NCBI RefSeq assembly: GCF_013032505.1 | Contig: NZ_WQCG01000001.1 | Span: 1,364,001-1,428,000, forward strand | DNA length: 64,000 nucleotides | Direction: 5' to 3' | DNA from: Ruegeria atlantica | GTDB lineage: Bacteria; Pseudomonadota; Alphaproteobacteria; Rhodobacterales; Rhodobacteraceae | Shown: positions 8,916 to 17,900 of the stretch, one piece after another | How the letters are laid out: each line of letters starts with the position of its first letter | How positions within the stretch are numbered: the first letter of the stretch is position 1 | Position numbers and translations under genes: made by a program | The notes under the pieces: model-generated | What the model was told of the DNA's origin: nothing | What the model saw: only the letters and a program-made list of their open reading frames with translations | Database searches by the model: none

Positions 8916-10256
8916 TTAACTGTCAGAAGTAGCCTTGTCTTTGGCGTGTACGTGCACATCCATTTGCGGGAACGCGATAGAGATGCCTTCATTCTGCAAA
9001 CGGGTCTTTCCAATTTCCGTCAAGTCCCACATCACATCCCAGTAATCATCCGTACGTACCCACGGCCTGCAAAAAACGTTCACAGATGAGGGGCCCAATT
9101 CGCCGACAAAAATACGCGTTTCCGGGCTTCTCAGGCAACGCTTGTCTGCTTCAACTATCTGAGCAAGCGTCGCCTTGGCGCGCTCAATATCGTCTGAATA
9201 TCCGATCCCGAAAACAAGATCGACACGCCTAACTCGGTACTTAGAAAGGTTCTCCATGGCCCCTTGCCAGATCGATTGGTTAGGGATCTGCACCAGACGG
9301 TTGTCGAAAGTTCTGAGCTTTGTTGAAATGACGTTTACGTCAACGACGGTGCCAATCGTTTTATTTATAGATATAATATCGCCTTTTGAGTAAGGGTTTG
9401 TTGCTTGTAACAGAAGCCCGCCAATCACACTTTGAAACAAGTTCTGCAGCATGAAAGCTAAAAGGAACCCAAGTCCACCAATAATTGCTGTTGTGACGCC
9501 AAGGTTTACACCAAGCCCCCACAAGGCGACAAATAAACCCAGTACAAGAATGCTCCAGAGCAGCAGGTTCGGAAAAACCACTGCGGCGATTTCGTTATCA
9601 ACGTTTCGGCCGCGCAACCATCTGCCAGACACTCTTTTTAGAATGCCTCCGACAAGGAAAGCACCGGCCATAACTATTAAGGCTTGGGCCACCCCGCTTA
9701 GCGCTCTTAGCCCACCCCTGCCTGACAAAATCCAGTCCTTTGAAAGGTGAACAATCGCGGACCATTGGTATGAAAGCAAAAGCTCCGTTATGAAACCTTT
9801 GATAAACCCTTGGTGCTTTTTCAAATCCTCTTCAGAACCACCTTTGCGTTCCAGAGCGTTGACTACGACCAAGTAGTTCTGAAAGTCACCGATGTTTTGG
9901 CGATTAATAGCCTTTATTTGGTCAACGAGCGCAGGAACTTGATCATCCGCCACTATCTCTAACTGGGTTACGCCTTCGGCAATTCTCGCGAGGTTGGCCT
10001 GAACTCTTTGCTGCCAGATGTCTGCTATTTTCGTCAGATCTTCTGCGCCTAACGCAACGACATGCCGAGAGAGGACGTCTTCGTCCACGTTTGCCTCACT
10101 CGCAACAGAAATTGAGTTTTGGTACGGATCCGATTGAGCAGGTTGTTGCGCGTTGGCAATGCTAATAAATAGCGAGAAAAGATACAAAACGGACAAACCC
10201 ACAATTCTAGTTAAAATCGAGGTGCGCGTAACACTCTTCAGTTGGATAGGAGCCAT
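8916..10256 (-). CDS. MscS-family mechanosensitive channel
   Basis: A 446-residue small-conductance mechanosensitive channel protein that would release solutes on hypo-osmotic shock. It has a signal peptide (residues 1-37, ending IANAQQ), a periplasmic helical region (about 40-165), several inner-membrane helices (about 185-290) and the MscS pore-lining segment GFLLAFMLQNLFQSVIGGLLL. This is followed by the beta domain (GDIISINKTIGTVVDVNVISTKLRTFDNRLVQIPN) and a C-terminal alpha/beta domain. It is longer than E. coli MscS because of the periplasmic extension. The ATG at 10256 is the only plausible start before the signal peptide. Single gene. Confidence 0.92.
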   Translation of the reverse strand: MAPIQLKSVTRTSILTRIVGLSVLYLFSLFISIANAQQPAQSDPYQNSISVASEANVDEDVLSRHVVALGAEDLTKIADIWQQRVQANLARIAEGVTQLEIVADDQVPALVDQIKAINRQNIGDFQNYLVVVNALERKGGSEEDLKKHQGFIKGFITELLLSYQWSAIVHLSKDWILSGRGGLRALSGVAQALIVMAGAFLVGGILKRVSGRWLRGRNVDNEIAAVVFPNLLLWSILVLGLFVALWGLGVNLGVTTAIIGGLGFLLAFMLQNLFQSVIGGLLLQATNPYSKGDIISINKTIGTVVDVNVISTKLRTFDNRLVQIPNQSIWQGAMENLSKYRVRRVDLVFGIGYSDDIERAKATLAQIVEADKRCLRSPETRIFVGELGPSSVNVFCRPWVRTDDYWDVMWDLTEIGKTRLQNEGISIAFPQMDVHVHAKDKATSDS

Positions 10257-10353
10257 CGATTTACCCGCTCATTTTCGGACTATCTTGGCACAAATTACCG
10301 TGGCTGTTGCAATCTTTGCTGAAATTTTCCGGCTCGAAGTAACTATTTGGGTT

Positions 10354-11892
10354 TTACGTCTCAACGGAACCCAAGTTTCCAATACCTTTCCGCAGCATAT
10401 CCACGACGCTGGATGCATAGGGGAGATCGCCGAGATACTCGTCGAGCGAAAACTGTTTTGTGGGGAAGTTCGAAAGCGCATCGCGTGCAAGCTCCGTCTC
10501 GCCAGCCAGATCATGAATGGCAGCAATCAACAACCAATCCGCTGCATATTCACGAGCATCAATCCGTCGCACCTTTTCTGAGGCCGTTGAATAGTCTCCG
10601 TTCTCTACGTCTTCCAGACATAGTGTGAGGTTTGTCCAGATCGGCAAAAATGGGTTGATTTCTAAGGCCCGTCGCACCATTTCCGCACCCAGCTTGACAT
10701 CACTCACCAGTGCAAACCATCCACCCGCCAATACAAGCAATAGAGCACTGTTGGGATTGGCTTTTATTACTGCGTCAATTAAACGATTAAACCGATGGCT
10801 GTCCCCGGCCAGCTGCGCATAAATCGCCGCCGCAAAAAGAGCTTCCTGGTTTTGAGGTTCCAAAGACACTGCCTTTTCAGCGTGAGTTTGTCCCGGCTCC
10901 AAAACTTCTCTTAGGCGTTTTTTGCCCAACGCAACTTCCTCTACATAACCCAATGCCACCAGCGCATGTGCAAGTCCATTGGAATGATCGTTCTGAGTTG
11001 CTGAATGCGCGAGATCCATCATTTGTTTCAAACTGCCTGATCTCGAGGTGCGAAGATGGGCATGAAACGCTAGTAGGGCTTGATAGACGCTGTTCTCAGC
11101 AGACGTCCGACCTGCTAAACGACTCGCAGTATCTGTTGCGACAACCCCATAGGCATCGACCAGCTTTGTTGCACACTGTTTTGCAATCTCTTCCTGGAAT
11201 TTGAAACTATCGGTCGCGTCTGGATTGATGTCGCGCCGATCGGCCCACAGTACCGAAGCATCATCGATCCTTCTAAGTTGAACGATCAGGCGCAGGCTGG
11301 TTTGATCGTCCCGGACTGAGCCGTCAAGAACATAGTCATAACTAGCTATGGGTTTCTCACTGTGCCCACTAGTGCCCTGGTCTAAGAACCCGGTCAAAAC
11401 GCGGATATGAGCGAAACGCGCCAGTTCCAGCGCCAACTCTTCGGGAAACCCCTCACGGAAACGTTTCGCGCGTATCGTATCCGAACCGGTGAAAGTGCCG
11501 ATCCCAAGAACAGGCCAGTCTTTACTTTGCGATAGTGATGAGTCCTTAGGCGCATCATTTTTGCCGTTTACTTCAAAAAGCGGGCGGTACTGCCCTTTGG
11601 GGATCGATATCGCAACCGGATCACTATTTCCTTCCGCCAAATAGTAGTAATGTAGTGCTTTTCGTAGTTTGGCAGCTTCAGTTCTGACAACCGGATCATT
11701 GTTTGGATCAAAGTTAGCGCCCCTTCCAAACACATCCATTGCCAATGCAGTCCCGTTTAACTCATCACTTCGACCCTCAAGCTCTAGTTGGACAAGATGC
11801 TTCAGGAGCGACTTTGTCCGCGCACTACACTGAAAGTCCTTTGACGTCGTTATGCGTTCAACTTGCTCAAGAATATCGACTTTTTCGACCAC
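10354..11892 (-). CDS. TolB-like/TPR regulator-type protein without cyclase domain
   Basis: A 512-residue protein. Residues about 20-105 match the N-terminal module often found in alphaproteobacterial cyclase and TPR proteins (LRKALHYYYLAEG then ISIPKGQYRPLFE). A TolB-like domain follows (about 130-230: VLGIGTFTGS, GFPEELALELARF, DYVLDGSVRDDQTSLRLIVQLRR), then tetratricopeptide-like helices (about 265-500). Such proteins usually act as scaffolds or signal-dependent regulators; here no enzymatic domain is present. Translation begins at GTG 11892 after ggaggaga. The gene lies upstream of MscS on the same strand with a 98-bp spacer. Confidence 0.7.
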   Translation of the reverse strand: MVEKVDILEQVERITTSKDFQCSARTKSLLKHLVQLELEGRSDELNGTALAMDVFGRGANFDPNNDPVVRTEAAKLRKALHYYYLAEGNSDPVAISIPKGQYRPLFEVNGKNDAPKDSSLSQSKDWPVLGIGTFTGSDTIRAKRFREGFPEELALELARFAHIRVLTGFLDQGTSGHSEKPIASYDYVLDGSVRDDQTSLRLIVQLRRIDDASVLWADRRDINPDATDSFKFQEEIAKQCATKLVDAYGVVATDTASRLAGRTSAENSVYQALLAFHAHLRTSRSGSLKQMMDLAHSATQNDHSNGLAHALVALGYVEEVALGKKRLREVLEPGQTHAEKAVSLEPQNQEALFAAAIYAQLAGDSHRFNRLIDAVIKANPNSALLLVLAGGWFALVSDVKLGAEMVRRALEINPFLPIWTNLTLCLEDVENGDYSTASEKVRRIDAREYAADWLLIAAIHDLAGETELARDALSNFPTKQFSLDEYLGDLPYASSVVDMLRKGIGNLGSVET

Positions 11893-12273
11893 AACTATTC
11901 TCCTCCGCTTAATCGAGGATAAATGCTCAAATCTCTTTTACTGTATGACTATATGCACCTTTTTACGCCGTTCTTTTTTAGTCGCCATAATTTGTAAAAC
12001 AACGCCACGCAGGTTGCGGCGAAGAAGACTTTCAGACGCTACGGTCCGTTAGCGCGCATGGGGCTTGGTGCGGTCATTCGCTCCCGGCGGGATAAGTAGT
12101 TGCTTCGCTTCAAAATTTCAGTTCAGCAAAAGATCTCTGGGCACGCTTAAAAACTTTAGTCCACCAAAACGTCTTAACTATTCAGTGTAAGGATACCATC
12201 GCGTCAAAATTTGCTTCAAACCACAATTTCGACAATAGTATTGGTACAGCAAAGAACTGAGGAGGGACTTCTG
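11893..12273. other. Divergent intergenic region
   Basis: Promoter-bearing gap between the minus-strand TPR gene and the plus-strand ureohydrolase. No coding frame has support. An upstream in-frame TTG at 12211 could extend the ureohydrolase, but the gaggaggg at about 12258-12266 points to GTG 12274. Confidence 0.45.
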
Positions 12274-13542
12274 GTGTTTCATAGGCTCCATTCCGTACTG
12301 GCTGTTTTGTCGGTTGTTTTTGCCAGTGCAGGGAACGCTCAGATCTACGGTCACGAGTTCGAAGGTACCCAAGCACCGATCCGTGACGGGGAACAACCCG
12401 TTATTCCTTTGGACACTGAAGATCCAACTTACAATGCATGGCGCACTCCTTTACCAAGTTTTGAAGGAGAACGTGAAGGACGGGAGCCCGGAATTGTTGA
12501 CCCTCAGCGTTTCCCTGGTCAAGGCTATATGCAACTCCCAACTTTCTTGCACCAACCATTAGCATTCACGCCCGGCGATCTAGCCGCTGCTGAAGTTGAC
12601 GTTGCTATCATGGGTGCTTTTACCGACATGGGGACCGGCGCACGCGGAGCGTCGCGCGGTCCGAATGCGGTTCGAAACTCCTCATTGTATCTCGGGTATG
12701 GGGGGCGACAACCGCATATGCACGTCATGGTTGACCCGCTGCAGGATATGACAGTCGTAGATTACGGAAACGCCCCGAACGATATCATGAGCACCGAGCG
12801 CACAATTCATGCGGTCCGTTCTTTTGTTGGTCAGGCAGCGGCAGTGCAACACGCTGACGGTGACCATGTGATACCCTTTATTGTTGGTGGCGATCATTCT
12901 TTGATGTACCCAAACGTCGCTGCGATGACGGACGTTTATGGAAAAGGCAATGTGGGCGTCGTTCATTTCGATGCACATTACGATGCCGGAAAATATGGCT
13001 TTGGACACCTGATCAATCATGGCATGCCTGTTTTCAGGTTGATCGAAGAAGACATGGTCGAGGGCAAAAACTTTATTCAAGTCGCGTTGCGCGGATACTA
13101 TCCAGACGAAAAAGCATTTGAATGGATGCGGTTGAATGGGTTCCGCTATCATACAATGGCAGAGATCGAAGAACGCGGCTGGGATGCGGTTATGGAAGAT
13201 GTCATCGCCGAGGCAAATGACGGGCCGGAGCATATCTATATTTCCTTCGACATCGACACCTTTGACCCGGCATTCGTACCTGGAACAGGGACGCCCGAGC
13301 CTGGTGGCCTGATGCCCCGAGAGGTTTTCCCAATAATTCGTCGCCTCTGCGCCGAGTCAAACGTGATTGGGTTTGAAATCGTTGAGCTCGCTCCGTTAAT
13401 GGACCCGACCTACGTTTCCGCATTGAATGCCAACCGAACCATCAGGGAGTGCCTGACCGGTATTGCTATGCGCAAACAAGGATTGACCGAGCCGGATTAC
13501 AAGAGCCCGCTTACTGTTTCGCACGGTCGGAATGACAATTAG
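12274..13542 (+). CDS. Exported ureohydrolase (agmatinase/arginase family)
   Basis: A 422-residue member of the Mn-dependent ureohydrolase family, which releases urea from guanidino compounds such as agmatine. The binuclear metal signatures are complete: GGDHSL, HFDAHYDAG, and SFDIDTFDPAFVPGTGTPEPGG. GTG 12274 is chosen because gaggaggg lies just upstream; this start gives a clear signal peptide (HRLHSVLAVLSVVFASAGNAQ). Export is unusual, as characterised agmatinases are cytosolic. The guanidino substrate is unknown. Its 3' end overlaps the next gene by 11 bp, so the two are translationally coupled. Confidence 0.88.
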   Translation: MFHRLHSVLAVLSVVFASAGNAQIYGHEFEGTQAPIRDGEQPVIPLDTEDPTYNAWRTPLPSFEGEREGREPGIVDPQRFPGQGYMQLPTFLHQPLAFTPGDLAAAEVDVAIMGAFTDMGTGARGASRGPNAVRNSSLYLGYGGRQPHMHVMVDPLQDMTVVDYGNAPNDIMSTERTIHAVRSFVGQAAAVQHADGDHVIPFIVGGDHSLMYPNVAAMTDVYGKGNVGVVHFDAHYDAGKYGFGHLINHGMPVFRLIEEDMVEGKNFIQVALRGYYPDEKAFEWMRLNGFRYHTMAEIEERGWDAVMEDVIAEANDGPEHIYISFDIDTFDPAFVPGTGTPEPGGLMPREVFPIIRRLCAESNVIGFEIVELAPLMDPTYVSALNANRTIRECLTGIAMRKQGLTEPDYKSPLTVSHGRNDN

Positions 13543-14065
13543 ACTTTCGGGTTGCTCGATCTCCCTAGTTGTCCTAACCGTTTTGGCCGCTCACTCCGAA
13601 CCACAGGAGATTTCGTGGTCTGATCTTCGGGAAGAGCGCCTTGTTGAATGCTTTGATTTCTTGAATGATTACCTATCAAATCCGGGTTGCATGCCGAGAG
13701 ATTTGAGTGATCGCATGCTGTCGATGCAGATTGCTGAGTGCGTACCAGGGAATTCTAAACTGGAGGGAGATCTTGTTCGGATTGCTGGCTACGCGCACCC
13801 TCTTGAGTTCGAGTTCAAAAACGTAAAAAGCTTTTTATTGATACCTCCACTGTCTCAGAGCTGCCGACATCCAACCGCCCCTCTTCCTGATCAAGTCATT
13901 ACCGTAGAATATCCGGAGGGCGTCGACATAACGGCGGATCCCGTGTGGGTTACAGGTAAATTAATTATCCGCCAAACTCAAAGCGAACTCGCTCCTTCAA
14001 TCTACTGGATTGAAGCTTCAGAAGTAATTTCAGCAAACATTCCTAACGTCACAGCTTCAGAGTGA
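13532..14065 (+). CDS. DUF3299-like exported protein
   Basis: A 177-residue product starting within the end of the ureohydrolase gene. The N-terminus is a signal-peptide-like hydrophobic segment (SISLVVLTVLAAHSE). The pattern GDLVRIAGYAHPLEF, then FLLIPPLSQSCRHPTAPLPDQVITV, then PVWVTGKL, is that of DUF3299 proteins. These are periplasmic OB-like domains often linked to ABC-type or lipoprotein export genes. Here the partner is an exported ureohydrolase, and the meaning of that pairing is unknown. Confidence 0.65.
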   Translation: MTIRLSGCSISLVVLTVLAAHSEPQEISWSDLREERLVECFDFLNDYLSNPGCMPRDLSDRMLSMQIAECVPGNSKLEGDLVRIAGYAHPLEFEFKNVKSFLLIPPLSQSCRHPTAPLPDQVITVEYPEGVDITADPVWVTGKLIIRQTQSELAPSIYWIEASEVISANIPNVTASE

Positions 14066-14387
14066 GGTCATCCGCGGCCCGCAGACAAATTACGGCTTGG
14101 GGCTCAAAGTGGACCTTCGCTTTATCTGCGATGAATGCCTGCTTTGCGGACTTTGCGGCCATCCACATTATCAATGCATAGGACCGAAGTCAGCCCAAAG
14201 CAGAGATTCACAATTTGGCTTTGCAGTCTCCAGCTGCGGGCAATTCTGCCATTGAATTTGGACAGCTGCTCCGAAAGTTGCGGCCTTGTACCACACCTAG
14301 CTGCCGCAGCTGCGCTCTGGTTTCTTCAGCATTTGCGCTAGCTCTTGAGAGAGATCTGGCGCACCCCACTGGTAGAGGTCGAAGACA
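14066..14387. other. Intergenic region with a dispersed motif copy
   Basis: No gene is supported. It contains tgctttgcggac at 14140-14151 followed by tttgcggcc, the third copy of the motif also seen at 1424 and 3085. Confidence 0.4.
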
Positions 14388-14690
14388 ATGCACAAAACGG
14401 AACGAGTTGAGGTTGCAGTCAAATCGGGTAAAGCCGATCACGCGTGCGCTACGGTGTACTACGACGGATCTTGCCCGCTCTGCTCCGTTGAGATTGAGCA
14501 TTGTGCCTCGTGTAAGGGCGCTGATCGACTGCGATTTGTTGACGTTTCAAATTCTGATGTGCTTCTTGGTGACGATCTAACGCGGCAAGAGGCATTGGGT
14601 CGGTTTCATGTACGACGAGCGGACGGAAAACTCGTTTCGGGCGCGCGCGGCTTCACAGAGCTTTGGGGCGCTTTGCCCAAGCGCGGATGA
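14388..14690 (+). CDS. DUF393 thiol-oxidoreductase-like protein, short at the C-terminus
   Basis: A 100-residue protein with the DUF393 start VYYDGSCPLCSVEIEH (residues about 23-38), which carries the CxxC-like thiol motif. It also has the later RFVDVS and FHVRRADGKLVSGARGFTELWGALP segments. Family members are usually about 120-140 residues and continue after the W..LP segment. This one stops there, so it is probably C-terminally truncated. The start ATG has gaggtcgaagac upstream. Its role in redox chemistry is inferred from the family only. Confidence 0.7.
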   Translation: MHKTERVEVAVKSGKADHACATVYYDGSCPLCSVEIEHCASCKGADRLRFVDVSNSDVLLGDDLTRQEALGRFHVRRADGKLVSGARGFTELWGALPKRG

Positions 14691-14989
14691 GCTAAGCAAA
14701 TGTCGTTTGAGCGTGAACCGGAGATATGCTGCATTCGTATAAGATCGACGCGGCGGAGAATAAGCGAACTTTGATCAACAGACCTGTCTGAAACACACCA
14801 GCACTGGTCTCACAAAAAGGGCCGAGTGATGTTGTCGACCGGCTGTTGGTTCCGGATGGGAAGACCTGCAAACCGGAAGAAAAAGACACTGGCCGCACCT
14901 CGCAAACCTGGCATGGCATCGGGACAACATATTTTGTCAAATGGACGCCGAAGGTTCCGCTCCTTGGGAATAAATATTAACCTACGAAT

Positions 14990-17900
14990 ATGAAAAGCTT
15001 AATTTCCCGTGGCATATCAAAGGCCCTTGGCCGTGGCAGACGAGAGCCACTTGAAAAGCCTGAGTCTAACCCGACGGGAATCAAGAGTACTCCAATGCCG
15101 CGGGAACAATCCGAAATCCTGTCGCGCTGTCTGTCGGTTGATCTGGAGATCGATCCCAAGGAAGCCAAGTTGTTCGCCTTTGCAGCCGTGCCAGACGGCA
15201 ATGGAGAGGGGATAGTTCATCGGAAAGGTGACCCAAAGGTTGCGCTTGAACAGCTTGATCTGTTTTGCGCCGGTTTCGCACATGTCATTGGGCACAATAT
15301 TCTGCGCCATGACCTGCCGCATCTCATGGCGGTCTCGCCGCGCTTTGCAAAGCTCGCGGACGGACCGATTGACACGCTGTGGCTCAACCCTTTGGCGTTC
15401 CCGCGCAATCCCTACCATCATCTGGTCAAGCACTACCGCGATGGGCGGCTTCAAAGTGGTCACGTCAACGATCCCGAGCTCGACGCGCGTCTTGTATTCG
15501 AGGTTCTTCGCAACCAGATCAAAGCCTTCGCGTCGCTGAACACGTTGTCTCCAGAAACGATGATCGCCTATCACTGGCTGTGCTGCCGAGGTCCCAGTAG
15601 CGTCGGATTTGATCGGTTGTTCAGCGACGTGCGCGAGGCGCCCATCCCGACGGAACCGGAAGCGCACGAGGCCATTCGAGCGCTACTAAGAGACGTGGCC
15701 TGCGGCGCGCAGGTGCACGCTCTGCTCGAGCGGCTCTCGGACACTGGGTTGGGTTGGCCGATGGCATATGCGCTTGCCTGGATTTCGGTCGCTGGTGGGG
15801 ATTCTGTCATGCCGCCTTGGGTGCGGGCGCAGTTCCGTGACGCAGCACGGCTCGTGAAGGACCTGAGAGATACGAATTGTCGTGATCCGCACTGTGCCTA
15901 TTGCGCAGAGCACAATGATCCCACCCGTGCGCTCGAACGTTGGTTCGGCTTTCCAAGTTTCCGCCCGGAACCAGTCGACGAGAACGGACGCCCGCTTCAA
16001 GAAAAGATCGTGGCGGCGGCCATGGAAGGCGACAATTTGTTGGGCATCCTTCCGACGGGCACTGGTAAATCCATCTGTTACCAGATCCCCGCGCTGTCTC
16101 GGTTCGACAAGACCGGGGCATTGACCGTCGTAATATCGCCGCTTGTGGCGCTGATGGCGGACCAAGTTCAGGGCTTGGTACGGGCCGGAATTTCCTCGGC
16201 GGTTACGATTAACGGGTTATTGTCTTTACCCGAGCGTCAAGACGCGCTCGACAAGGTGCGGCTTGGGGATGCTGCGATCCTTTTAATTTCGCCCGAACAA
16301 CTGCGCAGCACAACAGTTCGGTCCGCTCTGGCACAGCGCGAGGTGGGGCTGTGGGTGCTGGACGAGGCGCACTGCGTGTCTAAATGGGGGCACGATTTCC
16401 GACCCGACTATCGCTACGTTTCGCGGTTTATCAAGGAAAGCTCAGCTGACGAGCCGGCTCCGGTACTTTGCTTGACCGCAACGGCAAAGCCGGACGTCGT
16501 GCAGGACATCCGCACTCATTTCAAAGCGCGGTTGGGGTCCGAGCTGGCGTTGATCGACGGTGGCGCATCGCGATCGAACCTGAGCTTCCAGGTGCTGCCA
16601 ACGCAACGTGCGACCAAGATGACCGATATCCTCGACACGATCGAAGCCCAGCTTCCGCGGGAGGGCGTGTCTGGGGCAGTAGTCTACTGTGCTACCCGAA
16701 ACGCCACCGAGCGCGTGGCGGAGTTCTTAAAACAACAGGGCATCGCAGCTGAACGGTATCACGCAGGCCTCAGCCCCGATGAAAAGCGTGAGATCCAGGA
16801 GGACTTCCGCATCGGCAATCTACGCGTGATCGCAGCCACCAACGCCTTTGGGATGGGGGTCGACAAGCCGGACATTCGTCTGGTGGTTCATGGGGACGTG
16901 CCGGGGTCGTTGGAAAACTACCTGCAAGAGGCGGGTCGCGCCGGGCGGGACCGCGAGCCTGCAAACTGCGTCCTGTTGTTCAGTACCGAAGACGTTGATC
17001 GTCAGTTCAGCCTCAGCGCGCGTTCTCGACTTGCGCGGCACGAAATCGGCGCGATCCTGAAGGCGCTTCGGCGCCTTGATGCTCGGACTGGAAAAGGCGG
17101 TGAAATTGTCGCCACACCCGGTGAGATTGTTCATGAGGAGAAAGAGCGAGATTTCCAGCGGGACAGCAATACCGACGATACGCGAGTGAAGACCGCCGTC
17201 GCCTGGCTGGAAGAAGCACACCTTCTGAACCGCGAAGAAAACCGGGTGCAGGTGTTCCCCGCCTCGCTCCGGATAAGAAGCATGAAGAGGGTCCGCGAAA
17301 TCCTGGCAACCGCTGAGATCACCGAGCGGCGGCGCGAGGATCTGGCCGCCATCGTGCAGCATATCATCAACGCGCCGCAGGAAGAGGGCATCACCACGGA
17401 CGAGCTCTGCGGTGTCAGTGGGCTGACGATGTCGAGCCTGCGCAAAGCCTTGGCCGATCTCGAAGCCCTGGGGATCGCAAAGGACGACACAAACATCACC
17501 ATCTTCGTGCATGTAGGTGTCGAAAATGCCTCGTCGAAGCGGTTCGAAGCGGCATCCCGGTTGGAAGCTGACCTGATTGCGATCCTTAGAGAGCAAGCGC
17601 CAGACGCGGACATCAATGAGGCTGTGCCCTGCCATCTGGCCTCAGTGGCGCAGGCCCTGCGGGAGCGGGGACACGCCTCCGTGCGACCCGATATCGTCGA
17701 GGGGCTGCTCCGCGGGATGGCGCAGGATGGCCGCGACATGGATGGCGGAAAAGGCAATATTGGCCTGCGCAAGGTATCCAAAGGCAGCGTCATGGTGCGA
17801 ATGCAAAGATCATGGGGCGTGATCGAGCAGACCGCTCAGCTTCGCAGGCAGGCCGCAGAGCGTTTGGTTTCATACTTGATCAACAAGGTTCAGGCCGGCC

